Below are positions 1 through 8,881 of a DNA stretch of 64,000 bases, piece by piece. The stretch is taken from the NCBI RefSeq assembly GCF_025263265.1, contig NZ_CP079869.1:186001-250000 (forward strand), in the 5' to 3' direction. The notes below the pieces were generated by a model. It was not told the origin of the DNA. It made no database searches and saw only the letters and a program-made list of their open reading frames with translations. The translations under genes were made by a program, and so were the position numbers. Source of the DNA: Mycobacterium sp. SMC-4. GTDB lineage: Bacteria; Actinomycetota; Actinomycetes; Mycobacteriales; Mycobacteriaceae. Position 1 is the stretch's first letter, and every line of letters begins with the position of its first letter.

Positions 1-1
1 C

Positions 2-799
2 GCCGAGGACCCACCCGATGTGACCGTGGTGGTGGTCGCCGAAACCGCCAAACCGGAGGACCTCGCGCTGCTGCGGGACGGCGGTCCGGCGCTGATGGTG
101 CTCAACAAGGCCGACCTCGGCGGGGCCGGGGCGGGTGGACCGGTCACTGCCGCGCAGCACCACGCTGCCGAGCTGGCCGCGCGGCTGCGGTGCGACGTCG
201 TGGCGATGGTGGCCCATCTGGCGGTTGTCGATCTCGACGAGACGCTTCTCGCGGCGCTGCGGTCACTGATCGACGAGCCCGCTGACATGACGTCGGTCGA
301 CGCCTTCGTCGCCTCGGATCATCGGCTGGCTCCCGCCGTGCGTGCGCAGCTGCTGGCCGCGCTGGACCGGTTCGGACTCGCCCATGCCGTGCTCGGGGTG
401 GCCGACGGCGCCACGGCGCCGACGCTCACGACCCGGCTGCGCGCACTCAGCGGTGTGCAGCAGGTTGTCGCTGCGCTGGAAACGGCTACCGCGCCGCTGC
501 GCTACCACGCGATCTGTGCCGCGCAGCGCGAGCTGCGACTGCTCGCGGCGCGCACCGGCGACGAGGACCTCGAGCAATTCCTGCGCGGTGACGATGTCGT
601 CATCGCGGCGATGGCAGCGGCCGTCGACGTGGTGCACGCGGCCGGAATCGACGTCGACCGGGGTACCGACCGGGCAGCGCACCTGCGCCGCGCCGTGTAC
701 TGGCGGCGCTACGCGCGCGGGCCTGTCGACCGGCTCCACGCCGCGTGCGCCGCCGACATCAGCCGCGGCTCGCTGCGTCTGCTGGCCGGGACATCATGA
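2..799 (+). CDS. GTPase-like protein, 5'-truncated (Rv0209-like)
   Basis: The frame is open to the left edge of the window, so the N-terminus and any P-loop lie outside; 265 residues are visible. Near the start a hydrophobic strand (VTVVVVAE) is followed by MVLNKADL, which looks like the NKxD guanine-specificity motif (G4) of a GTPase. The rest is alpha-helical, rich in Ala and Arg, with no signal peptide or membrane segment. The stop overlaps the start of the next gene as ATGA, indicating translational coupling. Position directly upstream of pckA, in a pair, matches the Rv0209-Rv0210 arrangement of M. tuberculosis, which are uncharacterised. A dynamin-like role at the membrane is an inference from the partner protein's architecture only. 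Confidence 0.7.
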   Translation, partial: AEDPPDVTVVVVAETAKPEDLALLRDGGPALMVLNKADLGGAGAGGPVTAAQHHAAELAARLRCDVVAMVAHLAVVDLDETLLAALRSLIDEPADMTSVDAFVASDHRLAPAVRAQLLAALDRFGLAHAVLGVADGATAPTLTTRLRALSGVQQVVAALETATAPLRYHAICAAQRELRLLAARTGDEDLEQFLRGDDVVIAAMAAAVDVVHAAGIDVDRGTDRAAHLRRAVYWRRYARGPVDRLHAACAADISRGSLRLLAGTS

Positions 800-2175
800 C
801 CGGATTCGACATGTCCGGATTCGATGACGAACCACCCAGCGTGGTGCGCCGCGATGTGGTGCTGGTGGCGGGTCCGCCACGGGCCGGGTCCAGTGCGGTG
901 CTGAGTCGGCTGCGGGAGCGGCTACCCGGGCACCGGTTCGTCGGCGCAGCCGAGGTCGAGGCCCACCAGGCGCCCGTCGCTGTGGTGTTCGTCGTCTCGG
1001 CCGTCGCACCGGCCACCGAATCCGACCGCGCGCTGGCACGTCGCCTCACCCGGCACACCGCCGCCGTCCTCGCCGTTGTTGCCAAGATCGACGACCATCG
1101 GCACTGGGCCGCGGTGCTCGGGGCCGCTCGCGATGCGTTCCCCGACCATGTCGCGTGGGTCGGCGCGGCCGCCGCGCCCCGCCTCGGCCCGCCCCGGGTC
1201 GACGAACTGGTCGCGGCGGTGTCCGAGATGCTCGCCGACCCGGCGCTGGCCACCCGCAACCGTCTGCAGGCCTGGCATTCTCACCTCGCCGAGGAGCTGT
1301 CCCGGGGCCGGACCACAGCCGCGCAGCGGTATGCGGGTATCGAGGCGTTGCAGCAGCTGCGCCGGGATCTGGTGCGGGAGCACCGACGGGCGCGTGCTCA
1401 GCAGGTGATCAGCCATCGGGAGCAGGTGGCTCAGGCCCGGCTGACGCTGATGGCCGTCGCGCGGGCCCGGTGCGCGTCGATGCACGCCGAACTGTCCGCC
1501 CGTGCGGGGCAGGCCGCCCGGCGCGACGTCGGTGAGATCGTCGGCTGCGTCCCCGCTGCCTGCGCAGTCGTCCTCGCCGACATCGACGAACAGATCAGTG
1601 CCGAGCTGGCCGACTTAGCCGCGGCGCAGACCGACACGATGCCGCCTCCGGGGCTGGAGCTGCCCGCACCGCTGATGCAGTGCCGGCAGCTGGAAACCCG
1701 GTTGATGACGGTGCTGGGTGCCGGTTTCGGACTGGGCGTGGCCTTGGCGCTGAGTCGGCTGCTGACCGGCCTGGCCCCGCAGGCGACGGCCGCGGCACTG
1801 GTGGCCGGTCTGGTCGCGGGCGGTGCGGTCACCGTATGGGTGGTGCGCACCCGGGCCCTGCTGCACGACCGCGTGGTGCTGCAACGTTGGGTTCAGCAGG
1901 CCGCGCATGCGCTGCGCGGCGCGTCCGAGGAACGGGTGGCGGCCCGCGTGCTGGCCGTCGACACCGCGGTCGCGACGGCACTGGCTCGCCAGGATGTCGA
2001 GCGGGCCGCCCGGTGCTCCGAGATCGATGCGCAACTGCGCGACCATCGGCGCCGAGCGGAGCGGGCCGAGGCGCAAGAGCAGCGCGCGGCCGCCGCGCTG
2101 CAGTCCCGGCTGAACACGGTCGCTGGGCTGCGGTCGCGGGCCGATGCGACCACCCCACCGGTTACCCGTCGGTAG
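796..2175 (+). CDS. dynamin-like pseudo-GTPase with paired membrane helices (Rv0210-like)
   Basis: 459 residues from the ATG that overlaps the previous stop (ATGA); an in-frame start at 745 would overlap more and has no better signal. The N-terminal 130 residues resemble a GTPase domain but the P-loop reads GPPRAGSS, without the invariant Lys, and the G4 position reads AKID rather than NKxD, so nucleotide hydrolysis is doubtful. A helical region full of Arg/Glu/Gln follows, then two adjacent hydrophobic segments (about residues 300-356: VLGAGFGLGVALAL and AAALVAGLVAGGAVTVWVV), then a C-terminal charged helix suitable for a coiled coil. This layout (GTPase-like head, helical stalk, paddle with two membrane helices) is that of bacterial dynamin-like proteins, which often occur as tandem pairs. 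Function unproven. Confidence 0.65.
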   Translation: MTGFDMSGFDDEPPSVVRRDVVLVAGPPRAGSSAVLSRLRERLPGHRFVGAAEVEAHQAPVAVVFVVSAVAPATESDRALARRLTRHTAAVLAVVAKIDDHRHWAAVLGAARDAFPDHVAWVGAAAAPRLGPPRVDELVAAVSEMLADPALATRNRLQAWHSHLAEELSRGRTTAAQRYAGIEALQQLRRDLVREHRRARAQQVISHREQVAQARLTLMAVARARCASMHAELSARAGQAARRDVGEIVGCVPAACAVVLADIDEQISAELADLAAAQTDTMPPPGLELPAPLMQCRQLETRLMTVLGAGFGLGVALALSRLLTGLAPQATAAALVAGLVAGGAVTVWVVRTRALLHDRVVLQRWVQQAAHALRGASEERVAARVLAVDTAVATALARQDVERAARCSEIDAQLRDHRRRAERAEAQEQRAAAALQSRLNTVAGLRSRADATTPPVTRR

Positions 2176-2241
2176 CTGTGGCCTACGCCAGGCAACTGTC
2201 GGGCATCTGAATCGGTCCTGTGAGTGATCGGACACGGTCCT

Positions 2242-2273
2242 GGTTTACCGCGGGTGTGTCACCCGCGTTAACC
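2242..2273. promoter_or_regulatory. imperfect 32-bp palindrome upstream of pckA
   Basis: Arms CGCGGGTG (2249-2256) and CACCCGCG (2260-2267) are perfectly complementary around TGT, and the flanks GGTTTA and TTAACC extend the symmetry. It sits 115-145 bp upstream of the pckA start and 67 bp after the previous stop, so it may be a terminator hairpin or an operator of pckA. No T-run follows, which favours an operator. Confidence 0.45.
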
Positions 2274-2387
2274 TCGTAGTCAGGGGACAGTTCGCCGATG
2301 CCGCCGATGTCGGTGTTTTCCGAAATCAATCCGGTTTCCGGCGTTCTGTCAGATGCTTCGCAGGAAAGTGCAGGGAGACGAGACAGC

Positions 2388-4208
2388 ATGACCGCAGCGA
2401 CCATTCCGGGATTGGATTCCGCACCGACCAAGCACGAAGGCCTGCTGGCCTGGGTTCGCGAAGTGGCCGAGCTGACGCAGCCCGAGCGCGTGGTGTTCAC
2501 CGACGGCTCCGAGCAGGAGTGTGCCCGGCTGACCCAGCAGCTCGTCGACGCCGGCACCTTCCAGAAGCTCAACGAGGACAAGCAGCCGAACTCGTACCTG
2601 GCGTTGTCAGACCCGTCCGACGTCGCCCGCGTCGAATCGCGCACCTTCATCTGCAGCGAGCGTGAGATCGACGCCGGGCCCACCAACAACTGGATGGACC
2701 CCGCCGAGATGCGCAGCCTCATGACCGAGCTCTACCGCGGCTGTATGCGTGGCCGCACCATGTATGTGGTGCCGTTCTGCATGGGCCCGCTGGAAGCCGA
2801 GGACCCCAAGCTCGGTGTCGAGATCACCGACTCCGAGTACGTCGTGATCTCGATGCGCACCATGACCCGGATGGGTAAGGCTGCGCTGGACAAGATGGGT
2901 ACCGACGGCTTCTTCGTCAAAGCCCTGCACTCGCTTGGCGCGCCCCTTGAGGACGGTGAGCAGGACGTCCCGTGGCCGTGCAACGACACCAAGTACATCA
3001 CCCACTTCCCGGAGACCCGCGAGATCTGGAGTTACGGCTCCGGCTACGGCGGCAACGCGCTGCTGGGTAAGAAGTGCTACTCGCTACGCATCGCCTCGGC
3101 GATGGCCCACGACGAGGGCTGGCTGGCCGAGCACATGCTGATCCTCAAGCTGATCTCGCCGGAGAACAAGGCCTACTACATTGCCGCGGCGTTCCCGTCG
3201 GCGTGTGGCAAGACCAACCTGGCGATGCTGCAGCCGACCATCCCCGGCTGGCGCGCCGAAACCGTCGGTGACGACATCGCCTGGATGCGGTTCGGCAAGG
3301 ACGGCCGGCTCTACGCGACCAACCCGGAGTTCGGGTTCTTCGGCGTCGCGCCGGGCACCAACTGGGACTCGAACCCGAACGCGATGAAGACCATCGCCAA
3401 GGGCAACACCGTGTTCACCAATGTCGCCAAGACCGATGACGGTGACGTGTGGTGGGAGGGCCTGGAGGGCGAACCCGATCACCTGATCGACTGGAAGGGC
3501 CAGGACTGGGTCCTGCGTGAGACCGAAACCAAAGCCGCACACCCGAACTCGCGCTACTGCACGCCGATCTCGCAGTGCCCGACGCTGGCTCCGGAGTGGG
3601 ACGACCCGCAAGGAGTGCCGATCTCGGCGATCCTGTTCGGCGCGCGTCGCAAGACCACCGTTCCGCTGGTCACCCAGGCCAACGACTGGCAGCACGGTGT
3701 GTTTATCGGCGCCACCATGGGTTCGGAGCAGACCGCGGCCGCCGAGGGCAAGGTCGGCACCGTGCGCCGTGACCCGATGGCCATGCTGCCGTTCCTGGGC
3801 TACAACGTCGGCGACTACTTCCAGCACTGGATCGACATCGGCAAGAACGCCGACGAGTCGAAGATGCCGAAGATCTTCTTCGTCAACTGGTTCCGCCGCG
3901 GCGACGACGGCCGCTTCCTGTGGCCGGGCTTCGGCGAGAACAGCCGGGTGCTCAAGTGGGTCATCGAACGGATCGAGGGCAAAGCCAACGGCAATTCCAC
4001 CCCGATCGGTGTGGTGCCCGGGGCCGCCGACCTCGACCTGGAGGGCCTGGATGTGGACTCGGCCGATGTCGACGCCGCGCTGGCGGTCAACGCTGAGGAA
4101 TGGCGTCAGGAGATCCCGCAGATCGAGGAGTGGTTCGAGTTCGTCGGCGAGAAGCTGCCGACCGGAATCAAGGACGAGTTCGACGCCCTCAAGGAACGCC
4201 TGGGCTGA
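2388..4208 (+). CDS. pckA: phosphoenolpyruvate carboxykinase (GTP)
   Basis: Catalyses oxaloacetate + GTP to PEP + GDP + CO2, the gateway from TCA intermediates to gluconeogenesis, essential in mycobacteria growing on fatty acids. The 606-residue length from ATG 2388 equals the usual length of the mycobacterial enzyme; AGGGAGA lies about 10 bp upstream, while an ATG at 2298 would add an unconserved leader. Diagnostic motifs: the kinase-1a P-loop [13 protein letters not shown] with the PEPCK-specific Cys, the kinase-2 segment GDDIAWM, the nucleotide-binding [12 protein letters not shown], and FNxW-type active-site stretches. The neighbouring fatty-acid genes fit its role in growth on lipids. 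This is a confident assignment. Confidence 0.97.
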   Translation: MTAATIPGLDSAPTKHEGLLAWVREVAELTQPERVVFTDGSEQECARLTQQLVDAGTFQKLNEDKQPNSYLALSDPSDVARVESRTFICSEREIDAGPTNNWMDPAEMRSLMTELYRGCMRGRTMYVVPFCMGPLEAEDPKLGVEITDSEYVVISMRTMTRMGKAALDKMGTDGFFVKALHSLGAPLEDGEQDVPWPCNDTKYITHFPETREIWSYGSGYGGNALLGKKCYSLRIASAMAHDEGWLAEHMLILKLISPENKAYYIAAAFPSACGKTNLAMLQPTIPGWRAETVGDDIAWMRFGKDGRLYATNPEFGFFGVAPGTNWDSNPNAMKTIAKGNTVFTNVAKTDDGDVWWEGLEGEPDHLIDWKGQDWVLRETETKAAHPNSRYCTPISQCPTLAPEWDDPQGVPISAILFGARRKTTVPLVTQANDWQHGVFIGATMGSEQTAAAEGKVGTVRRDPMAMLPFLGYNVGDYFQHWIDIGKNADESKMPKIFFVNWFRRGDDGRFLWPGFGENSRVLKWVIERIEGKANGNSTPIGVVPGAADLDLEGLDVDSADVDAALAVNAEEWRQEIPQIEEWFEFVGEKLPTGIKDEFDALKERLG

Positions 4209-4224
4209 GGTTCTCTGGGCCCCG

Positions 4225-4782
4225 TCACGCGATGATCGCGCGCGCCACCGTGGCCCCGACCTCCTCGTCGCTGAGGTTGCTGAACTCGATCAAGGTGTGC
4301 GACAGCACCGTTCGTACCATCACCTCGGCGGCTTGAGCCGCGCTCACCCGCAACCGGGTCACGGCGACGGCCGGTGCGACCAGCGATGCCACGGTCTGGA
4401 CGAGATCCATCCGGGAACCCCCGACCGCAAGGACAGCCTGCAGCAGCCAGTGCGGTTCGTGATCGCGGACATAACGGAACGCGGCGTGGTCGCGCAGATA
4501 CCGCATCGCTGAGACCACGATCGCTGCGATCACCTCGAGCGGGTCGGCGGTCACGTCCACGCCGGACTGCACTGCGGCCAGCATCAACTCGATCTCGTGC
4601 TGGGCCAGGGCGCCGATCAACCCGTCCTTGTCGCCGAACTCCCGATACACCGTGGCGCGCGAGACACCCGCGTGTGCGGCCACCTGGCTGAGCGTCAATG
4701 CATCGACACCGCCCTCGCAGACCAGGACCAGCGCGGAGCGCAGCAGCGCGTCGAACGACCGGGTCGTAGGCATCACCGGCAT
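4225..4782 (-). CDS. TetR-family regulator, divergent from carotenoid oxygenase gene
   Basis: 185 residues. The N-terminal helix-turn-helix is plain (LTLSQVAAHAGVSRATVYREFGDKDGL), followed by a helical ligand/dimer domain with no recognisable signature. A GAGG Shine-Dalgarno precedes ATG 4782; ATG 4773 is an alternative. It is transcribed away from the carotenoid oxygenase gene, with a perfect 8-bp inverted repeat in the 90-bp gap, so local autoregulation and control of that gene is the natural reading. The 3' end faces the end of pckA with 16 bp between. Confidence 0.88.
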   Translation of the reverse strand: MPVMPTTRSFDALLRSALVLVCEGGVDALTLSQVAAHAGVSRATVYREFGDKDGLIGALAQHEIELMLAAVQSGVDVTADPLEVIAAIVVSAMRYLRDHAAFRYVRDHEPHWLLQAVLAVGGSRMDLVQTVASLVAPAVAVTRLRVSAAQAAEVMVRTVLSHTLIEFSNLSDEEVGATVARAIIA

Positions 4783-4829
4783 TTTTACCTCAGCGGACCC
4801 GGTGAGGGCCCATTGACGGACCGGCCGGG

Positions 4830-4857
4830 CTGAGACTAACTTTGAATTCAGTCTCAG
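4830..4857. promoter_or_regulatory. candidate TetR operator (CTGAGACT-N12-AGTCTCAG)
   Basis: Perfect inverted repeat, arms 4830-4837 and 4850-4857, spacer AACTTTGAATTC. It lies in the divergent intergenic region between the TetR gene and the carotenoid oxygenase gene, ending 5 bp before the latter's Shine-Dalgarno GGAGGAGGG. Size and symmetry suit a TetR dimer. Confidence 0.65.
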
Positions 4858-4872
4858 TAGTGGAGGAGGGTC

Positions 4873-6390
4873 GTGCCTGCGTCAGTCGAACCGGCGGTGG
4901 ACCTGACGAGGTTGCCTGCTCTGCGCCGTTACCTCGGATCCCTGCCCGCCGCGGAGCGCAGGTCAGCCGATGCGCAGTTGTCCCGGCTGGGACCGGACGA
5001 TGTGCGCAGTCTCGGTGTCAGTGAGCCGCAACCCGCCGAACACGACTACCGCGTGCAACAGATCGACGGGACGATCCCGGCCGACCTGCGCGGCACGCTC
5101 TACCGCAACGGCCCCGGGCGCTGGGAGGACCACACCGGTCGGCCGCTACGGCATCTGTTCGACGGTGACGGCCTGCTCTCGGCGTTCACGATCGACGACT
5201 TCCAGAACGGGGCCGGCGTGGGTTTCCGCAGCCGCTATGTGCGCACCCGGCATTTCCGTGGCCGCGGCACCGTCAGTCACATGGGAACCGCGGCGCCGGG
5301 TGGTTGGCGGTCCAACATCGCTCGGGTGCCACCGAACCTGGCCAACACCAACGTCGTCAAGCACGCCGGTCACCTCTACGCGCTGTGGGAGGGCGGCCCG
5401 CCCTACGAGGTCGACCCCGAAACCCTCCAGACCTTGGGCGCTCGTCGCTTCGGGGGTGAATTACGTTGGCTGGGTTCCTATTCGGCACATCCGAGTATCT
5501 GCCCCAGCAGCGGGGCGATGTTCAATTTCGGCGTCGAGTTGGCACCGCGCCCGCATCTGCGCATCTACCGCACCGACCCGACCGGACGGCTGCGGCACCT
5601 GCGCTCCGCCCGGCTGCCGTATGCGGCGATGGTCCACGATTTCGCGATCACGGAGCGGTATCTGGTGTTCATCGTCTCGCCGATCATCCCCGATGCGATG
5701 TCGGTGGCGTTGGGTCGCGCGCCCATCGGAGACACGTTGCGCTACCGCCCCGAGCGAGGCAGCGTCTTTCTGCTGGTGCCGCGCGACGGCGGCGAGATCC
5801 GACGGATCGAGGGTGAGGCGGTCCTGCACTTTCACCTGAGCAACGCCTACGAGGACGGCGACGACGTCGTCGTCGATGCGATCACCTACACCGACGGACG
5901 GCTACTCGAACGCATCGCCCGATTCCATACCAGCTCGCTGGCCGACACTCCCGGGCAGTTGTCCCGATTTCGGATCACCGGCGCGGGCCGGGTCAGCGTG
6001 CAGCCCCTCAGTGACAGTCCATGTGAGTTCCCGCGCCACCATCCGGCCCGGGAAGGCCGGCGCTACCGGTATGCATTCCTCAACACCCGCCGCACGCTCG
6101 GCGCGTTCTACGACACGGTCAGCAAGCTCGATCTGGACACGCAAACCGAGCTCAGCTACCCGGCTCCGGAGGCCGGCAACAGCTTCTGCGAACCGGTCTT
6201 CACCCCGCGACCCGGGGCCACCGCCGAGGACGACGGTTGGCTGCTCACCGTGGAATATCAGGCTTCGCAACAGGTTTCGCGACTGGTCATCCTCGACGCG
6301 AAGGACCCGTCAGCGGGACCGCTTGCGACCGCGCAGTTGACCCATCACATCCCGCAGGGCTTCCACGGGAACTTCGCACCGGCTTCTTGA
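4873..6390 (+). CDS. carotenoid cleavage oxygenase (Rv0654-like)
   Basis: Non-haem Fe(II) dioxygenase of the RPE65/apocarotenoid/lignostilbene family, 505 residues, close to the family norm (about 500). Four metal-ligand histidines in the correct order are visible: YSAHPSIC, MVHDFAITERY, LHFHLSNAYEDGD and the C-terminal GFHGNF. Other family blocks are LRGTLYRNGPGR and LFDGDGLLSAF near the N-terminus. The start is GTG 4873, directed by a strong GGAGGAGGG. It cleaves a double bond in a carotenoid or stilbene; the substrate cannot be read from sequence. The divergent TetR and the shared operator suggest substrate-induced expression. A pigmented rapid grower would supply carotenoids. Confidence 0.93.
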   Translation: MPASVEPAVDLTRLPALRRYLGSLPAAERRSADAQLSRLGPDDVRSLGVSEPQPAEHDYRVQQIDGTIPADLRGTLYRNGPGRWEDHTGRPLRHLFDGDGLLSAFTIDDFQNGAGVGFRSRYVRTRHFRGRGTVSHMGTAAPGGWRSNIARVPPNLANTNVVKHAGHLYALWEGGPPYEVDPETLQTLGARRFGGELRWLGSYSAHPSICPSSGAMFNFGVELAPRPHLRIYRTDPTGRLRHLRSARLPYAAMVHDFAITERYLVFIVSPIIPDAMSVALGRAPIGDTLRYRPERGSVFLLVPRDGGEIRRIEGEAVLHFHLSNAYEDGDDVVVDAITYTDGRLLERIARFHTSSLADTPGQLSRFRITGAGRVSVQPLSDSPCEFPRHHPAREGRRYRYAFLNTRRTLGAFYDTVSKLDLDTQTELSYPAPEAGNSFCEPVFTPRPGATAEDDGWLLTVEYQASQQVSRLVILDAKDPSAGPLATAQLTHHIPQGFHGNFAPAS

Positions 6391-6401
6391 CACCTGTCAA
6401 G
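6386..6401. promoter_or_regulatory. perfect palindrome CTTGACA-CC-TGTCAAG ahead of fadD4-like gene
   Basis: Arms 6386-6392 and 6395-6401. It overlaps the carotenoid oxygenase stop codon and contains a TTGACA hexamer that could serve as a -35 box, with TAAAGT 19 bp further on. It starts 38 bp and ends 22 bp before the fadD4-like ATG, an operator-type position. Confidence 0.45.
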
Positions 6402-6423
6402 TATGGCCAAGTAAAGTCGGGCC

Positions 6424-7944
6424 ATGCAGATCCGCGACACCGCCGTTGCCACGCCCGACAAGCCCGCCATCATCATGTATCCGTCCGGCACGGTCGTGAC
6501 ATTCGGCGAACTCGAAGCACGGGCGAACCGGTTGGCGCATCTGTTCCGCGAAGCCGGCCTGGTCGAGGGCGACGCCGTCGCGATCCTGATGGAAAACAAC
6601 GAGCACATGCACGCGGTCATGTGGGCCGCCCGCCGCGCCGGCCTGTACTACGTGCCGATCAACACCCACCTGACCGCCGCCGAAGCTGCCTACATCATCG
6701 ACAACAGCAGCGCCAAGGCCATCGTCGGCTCGGCCAAGCTCGCCGACACCCTCGCCGGGCTGTCCGCCGAGCTGCCCAACGGTCTACCCGGTCTGTTGGT
6801 GATCACTTCCGGCACTCTGGACGGCTGGCGCAGCTACCCCGACTGCGTCGCCGACCTGCCCGACACCCCGATCGCCGACGAGATCGAAGGCGACCTGCTG
6901 CAGTACTCGTCGGGCACCACCGGCCGGCCCAAGGGGATCAAACGCGAATTGCCGCATGTACCGCCGTCCGAGTCACCCGGCATGATGGCTGCGCTGGTGG
7001 AGTTCTGGATGCACCCCGATGCGGTCTATCTCAGTCCGTCCCCGCTGTATCACACCGCACCGTCGGTGTGGTCGATGCAGACCCAGGCCGGCGGCATCAC
7101 CACGGTGGTCATGGAGAAGTTCGACGCCGAAGGCGCATTGGACGCGATCGCCAAACACAAAGTCACACACGGTCAATTCGTGCCGGTGATGTTCACCCGC
7201 ATGCTCAAGCTGCCCGAGGACGTCCGGCTGTCCTACGATGTGTCCAGCCTCGAGCGCGTGATGCACGCCGCCGCGCCGTGTCCGGTCGAGATCAAGAATC
7301 AGATGATCGACTGGTGGGGACCGATCGTCGACGAGTACTACGCCTCCTCGGAGGCCCACGGCTCGACGCTGATCACCGCCGAGGAGTGGCTCACCCACCC
7401 GGGCTCGGTGGGCCGCCCGCTGACCGGTGCCCTGCACATCTGCGACGAAGAGGGCAATGAGGTGCCGGTCGGTCAGGCCGGCGAGATCTACTTCGAAGGC
7501 GGCTACGACTTCGAATACCTCAACGACCCGACCAAGACGCAGTCCTCGCGGCACTCCAGCGGCTGGAAGACCGTCGGCGACATCGGGTATGTCGACGAGG
7601 AGGGCTACCTGTACCTCACCGACCGCCGGCACCACATGATCATCTCCGGCGGGGTGAACATCTATCCCCAGGAAGCCGAGAACCTGCTGGTCACTCACCC
7701 CAAGGTGATGGATGCGGCGGTGTTCGGTGTGCCCGACGACGAGATGGGCCAGCAGGTCAAGGGCGTCGTGCAGACCGTGGACCCCGCCGACGCCACACCC
7801 GATTTCGCCGAGGAGCTCATCGGCTGGCTGCGTGACCGGCTTGCACACTACAAATGCCCCCGGTCGATCGCTTTCGAGGCGCAGCTGCCACGCACCGACA
7901 CGGGCAAGCTCTACAAGCAGGAGCTGATAAAGAAGTACGGGTGA
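6424..7944 (+). CDS. fadD4: acyl-CoA synthetase / acyl-CoA ligase (FadD4-like)
   Basis: ANL-superfamily enzyme that adenylates a carboxylic acid and transfers it to CoA. 506 residues. Motifs in order: the P-loop-like LLQYSSGTTGRPKGIK (about residue 157), the A5 region YYASSEAHG, the hinge block GWKTVGDIGYVDEEGYLYLTDR followed by MIISGGVNIYPQE, and the C-terminal catalytic Lys in RTDTGKLYK. It has no transmembrane or signal segment. The stop overlaps the start of the crotonase gene (GTGA), so the two are co-translated. Gene order pckA-fadD4-fadE3-Rv0216 supports the FadD4 orthologue call; the acid substrate is unknown. Confidence 0.85.
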   Translation: MQIRDTAVATPDKPAIIMYPSGTVVTFGELEARANRLAHLFREAGLVEGDAVAILMENNEHMHAVMWAARRAGLYYVPINTHLTAAEAAYIIDNSSAKAIVGSAKLADTLAGLSAELPNGLPGLLVITSGTLDGWRSYPDCVADLPDTPIADEIEGDLLQYSSGTTGRPKGIKRELPHVPPSESPGMMAALVEFWMHPDAVYLSPSPLYHTAPSVWSMQTQAGGITTVVMEKFDAEGALDAIAKHKVTHGQFVPVMFTRMLKLPEDVRLSYDVSSLERVMHAAAPCPVEIKNQMIDWWGPIVDEYYASSEAHGSTLITAEEWLTHPGSVGRPLTGALHICDEEGNEVPVGQAGEIYFEGGYDFEYLNDPTKTQSSRHSSGWKTVGDIGYVDEEGYLYLTDRRHHMIISGGVNIYPQEAENLLVTHPKVMDAAVFGVPDDEMGQQVKGVVQTVDPADATPDFAEELIGWLRDRLAHYKCPRSIAFEAQLPRTDTGKLYKQELIKKYG

Positions 7945-8825
7945 AACCCTTCCGAGTCGCCGAGGGTGCGCTGGTCCCGGCCGAGACCGCCGAGGACGCC
8001 ACCTTCACGTTGACCGAGCAGCCCACCGACGACCCGCGCGCGGTGACCGTGGCGTCGGTGGATGCGGCGGCAACCGACATCGCGGCCCGGGTGGCGCACT
8101 GGCCACAGGCTGCTGCCGTCTGCGACGACGTGCTACGCGCCTTCGACCCGGCGGCTCCGGCCTTCGCCGGACTCATCACCGAGTCACTGGCCTATTCGAC
8201 ATTGCAGTCCGGCACTGAATTCGCGCGGTGGCTGGCCGATCGTGGTCCTGCGCAGGTGCCCGTGTCGGTGGAACCGGTGCTGGTGCACCGCGTCGACGAC
8301 TGCCTGCGTATCACGTTCAACCGCCCGCGACGACACAACGCGTTCTCCACCGATGCCCGCGCCGCGCTGCTCGAAGCCCTTGAGATCGCGCGGGTGGATC
8401 CCTCGGTGTGTGAGGTCGTCCTCGACGGCAATGGTCCATCGTTTTGCAGTGGAGGCGATCTCGCCGAGTTCGGCACCTTCGCCGATCCGGCCAGCGCGCA
8501 CCTGGCCCGCACCCGCCACAGCCCGGCCCTGGTGCTCGACGAGATCACCGGTCGGCTGGGCCGCGCCTGCCGTGCGGTGATCCACGGTCAGGTGCAGGGC
8601 AGCGGGCTGGAGATGGCGGCGTTCTGCGGCTGGGTGCAGAGTCACCCCGACGCGGTGCTCGGCCTGCCCGAGCTGGTCCTCGGCCTCATTCCGGGGGCGG
8701 GCGGCACGGTCAGCATCACCCGCCGGATCGGGCGCTGGCGCACCGCGTATCTGGTGCTTTCCGGGCAGTCGATCGACGCCGCCACCGCTGTGCAGTGGGG
8801 CCTCGTCGACGCCCTCCTCTCGTGA
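7941..8825 (+). CDS. enoyl-CoA hydratase/isomerase family protein
   Basis: 294 residues from GTG 7941, which overlaps the fadD4 stop. An N-terminal extension of about 95 residues with no recognisable domain precedes a crotonase fold. The oxyanion-hole segments are FCSGGDLAEFG and VQGSGLEMAAFCGW. The two catalytic Glu positions of crotonase are kept (GLEMA and LPELVLGLIPGAGGT). The C-terminus is short, ending soon after WGLVDALL. It probably hydrates or isomerises the enoyl-CoA made from the fadD4 product. The N-terminal extension is odd for the family and may mediate partner binding. It ends in a strong terminator-like hairpin. Confidence 0.85.
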   Translation: MKPFRVAEGALVPAETAEDATFTLTEQPTDDPRAVTVASVDAAATDIAARVAHWPQAAAVCDDVLRAFDPAAPAFAGLITESLAYSTLQSGTEFARWLADRGPAQVPVSVEPVLVHRVDDCLRITFNRPRRHNAFSTDARAALLEALEIARVDPSVCEVVLDGNGPSFCSGGDLAEFGTFADPASAHLARTRHSPALVLDEITGRLGRACRAVIHGQVQGSGLEMAAFCGWVQSHPDAVLGLPELVLGLIPGAGGTVSITRRIGRWRTAYLVLSGQSIDAATAVQWGLVDALLS

Positions 8826-8872
8826 TTTCGGCGCGGTTTTGCACCCCGGGCGTCGTCGAGCGCGCCGAAATC
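8824..8872. terminator. bidirectional hairpin between convergent genes
   Basis: Arms GATTTCGGCGCG (8824-8835) and CGCGCCGAAATC (8861-8872) are perfectly complementary, with outer CCTC/GAGG pairs extending the stem. It lies between the crotonase gene and the convergent SDR gene. No T-run, as is common for mycobacterial terminators. Confidence 0.6.
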
Positions 8873-8881
8873 GCGCGAGGG

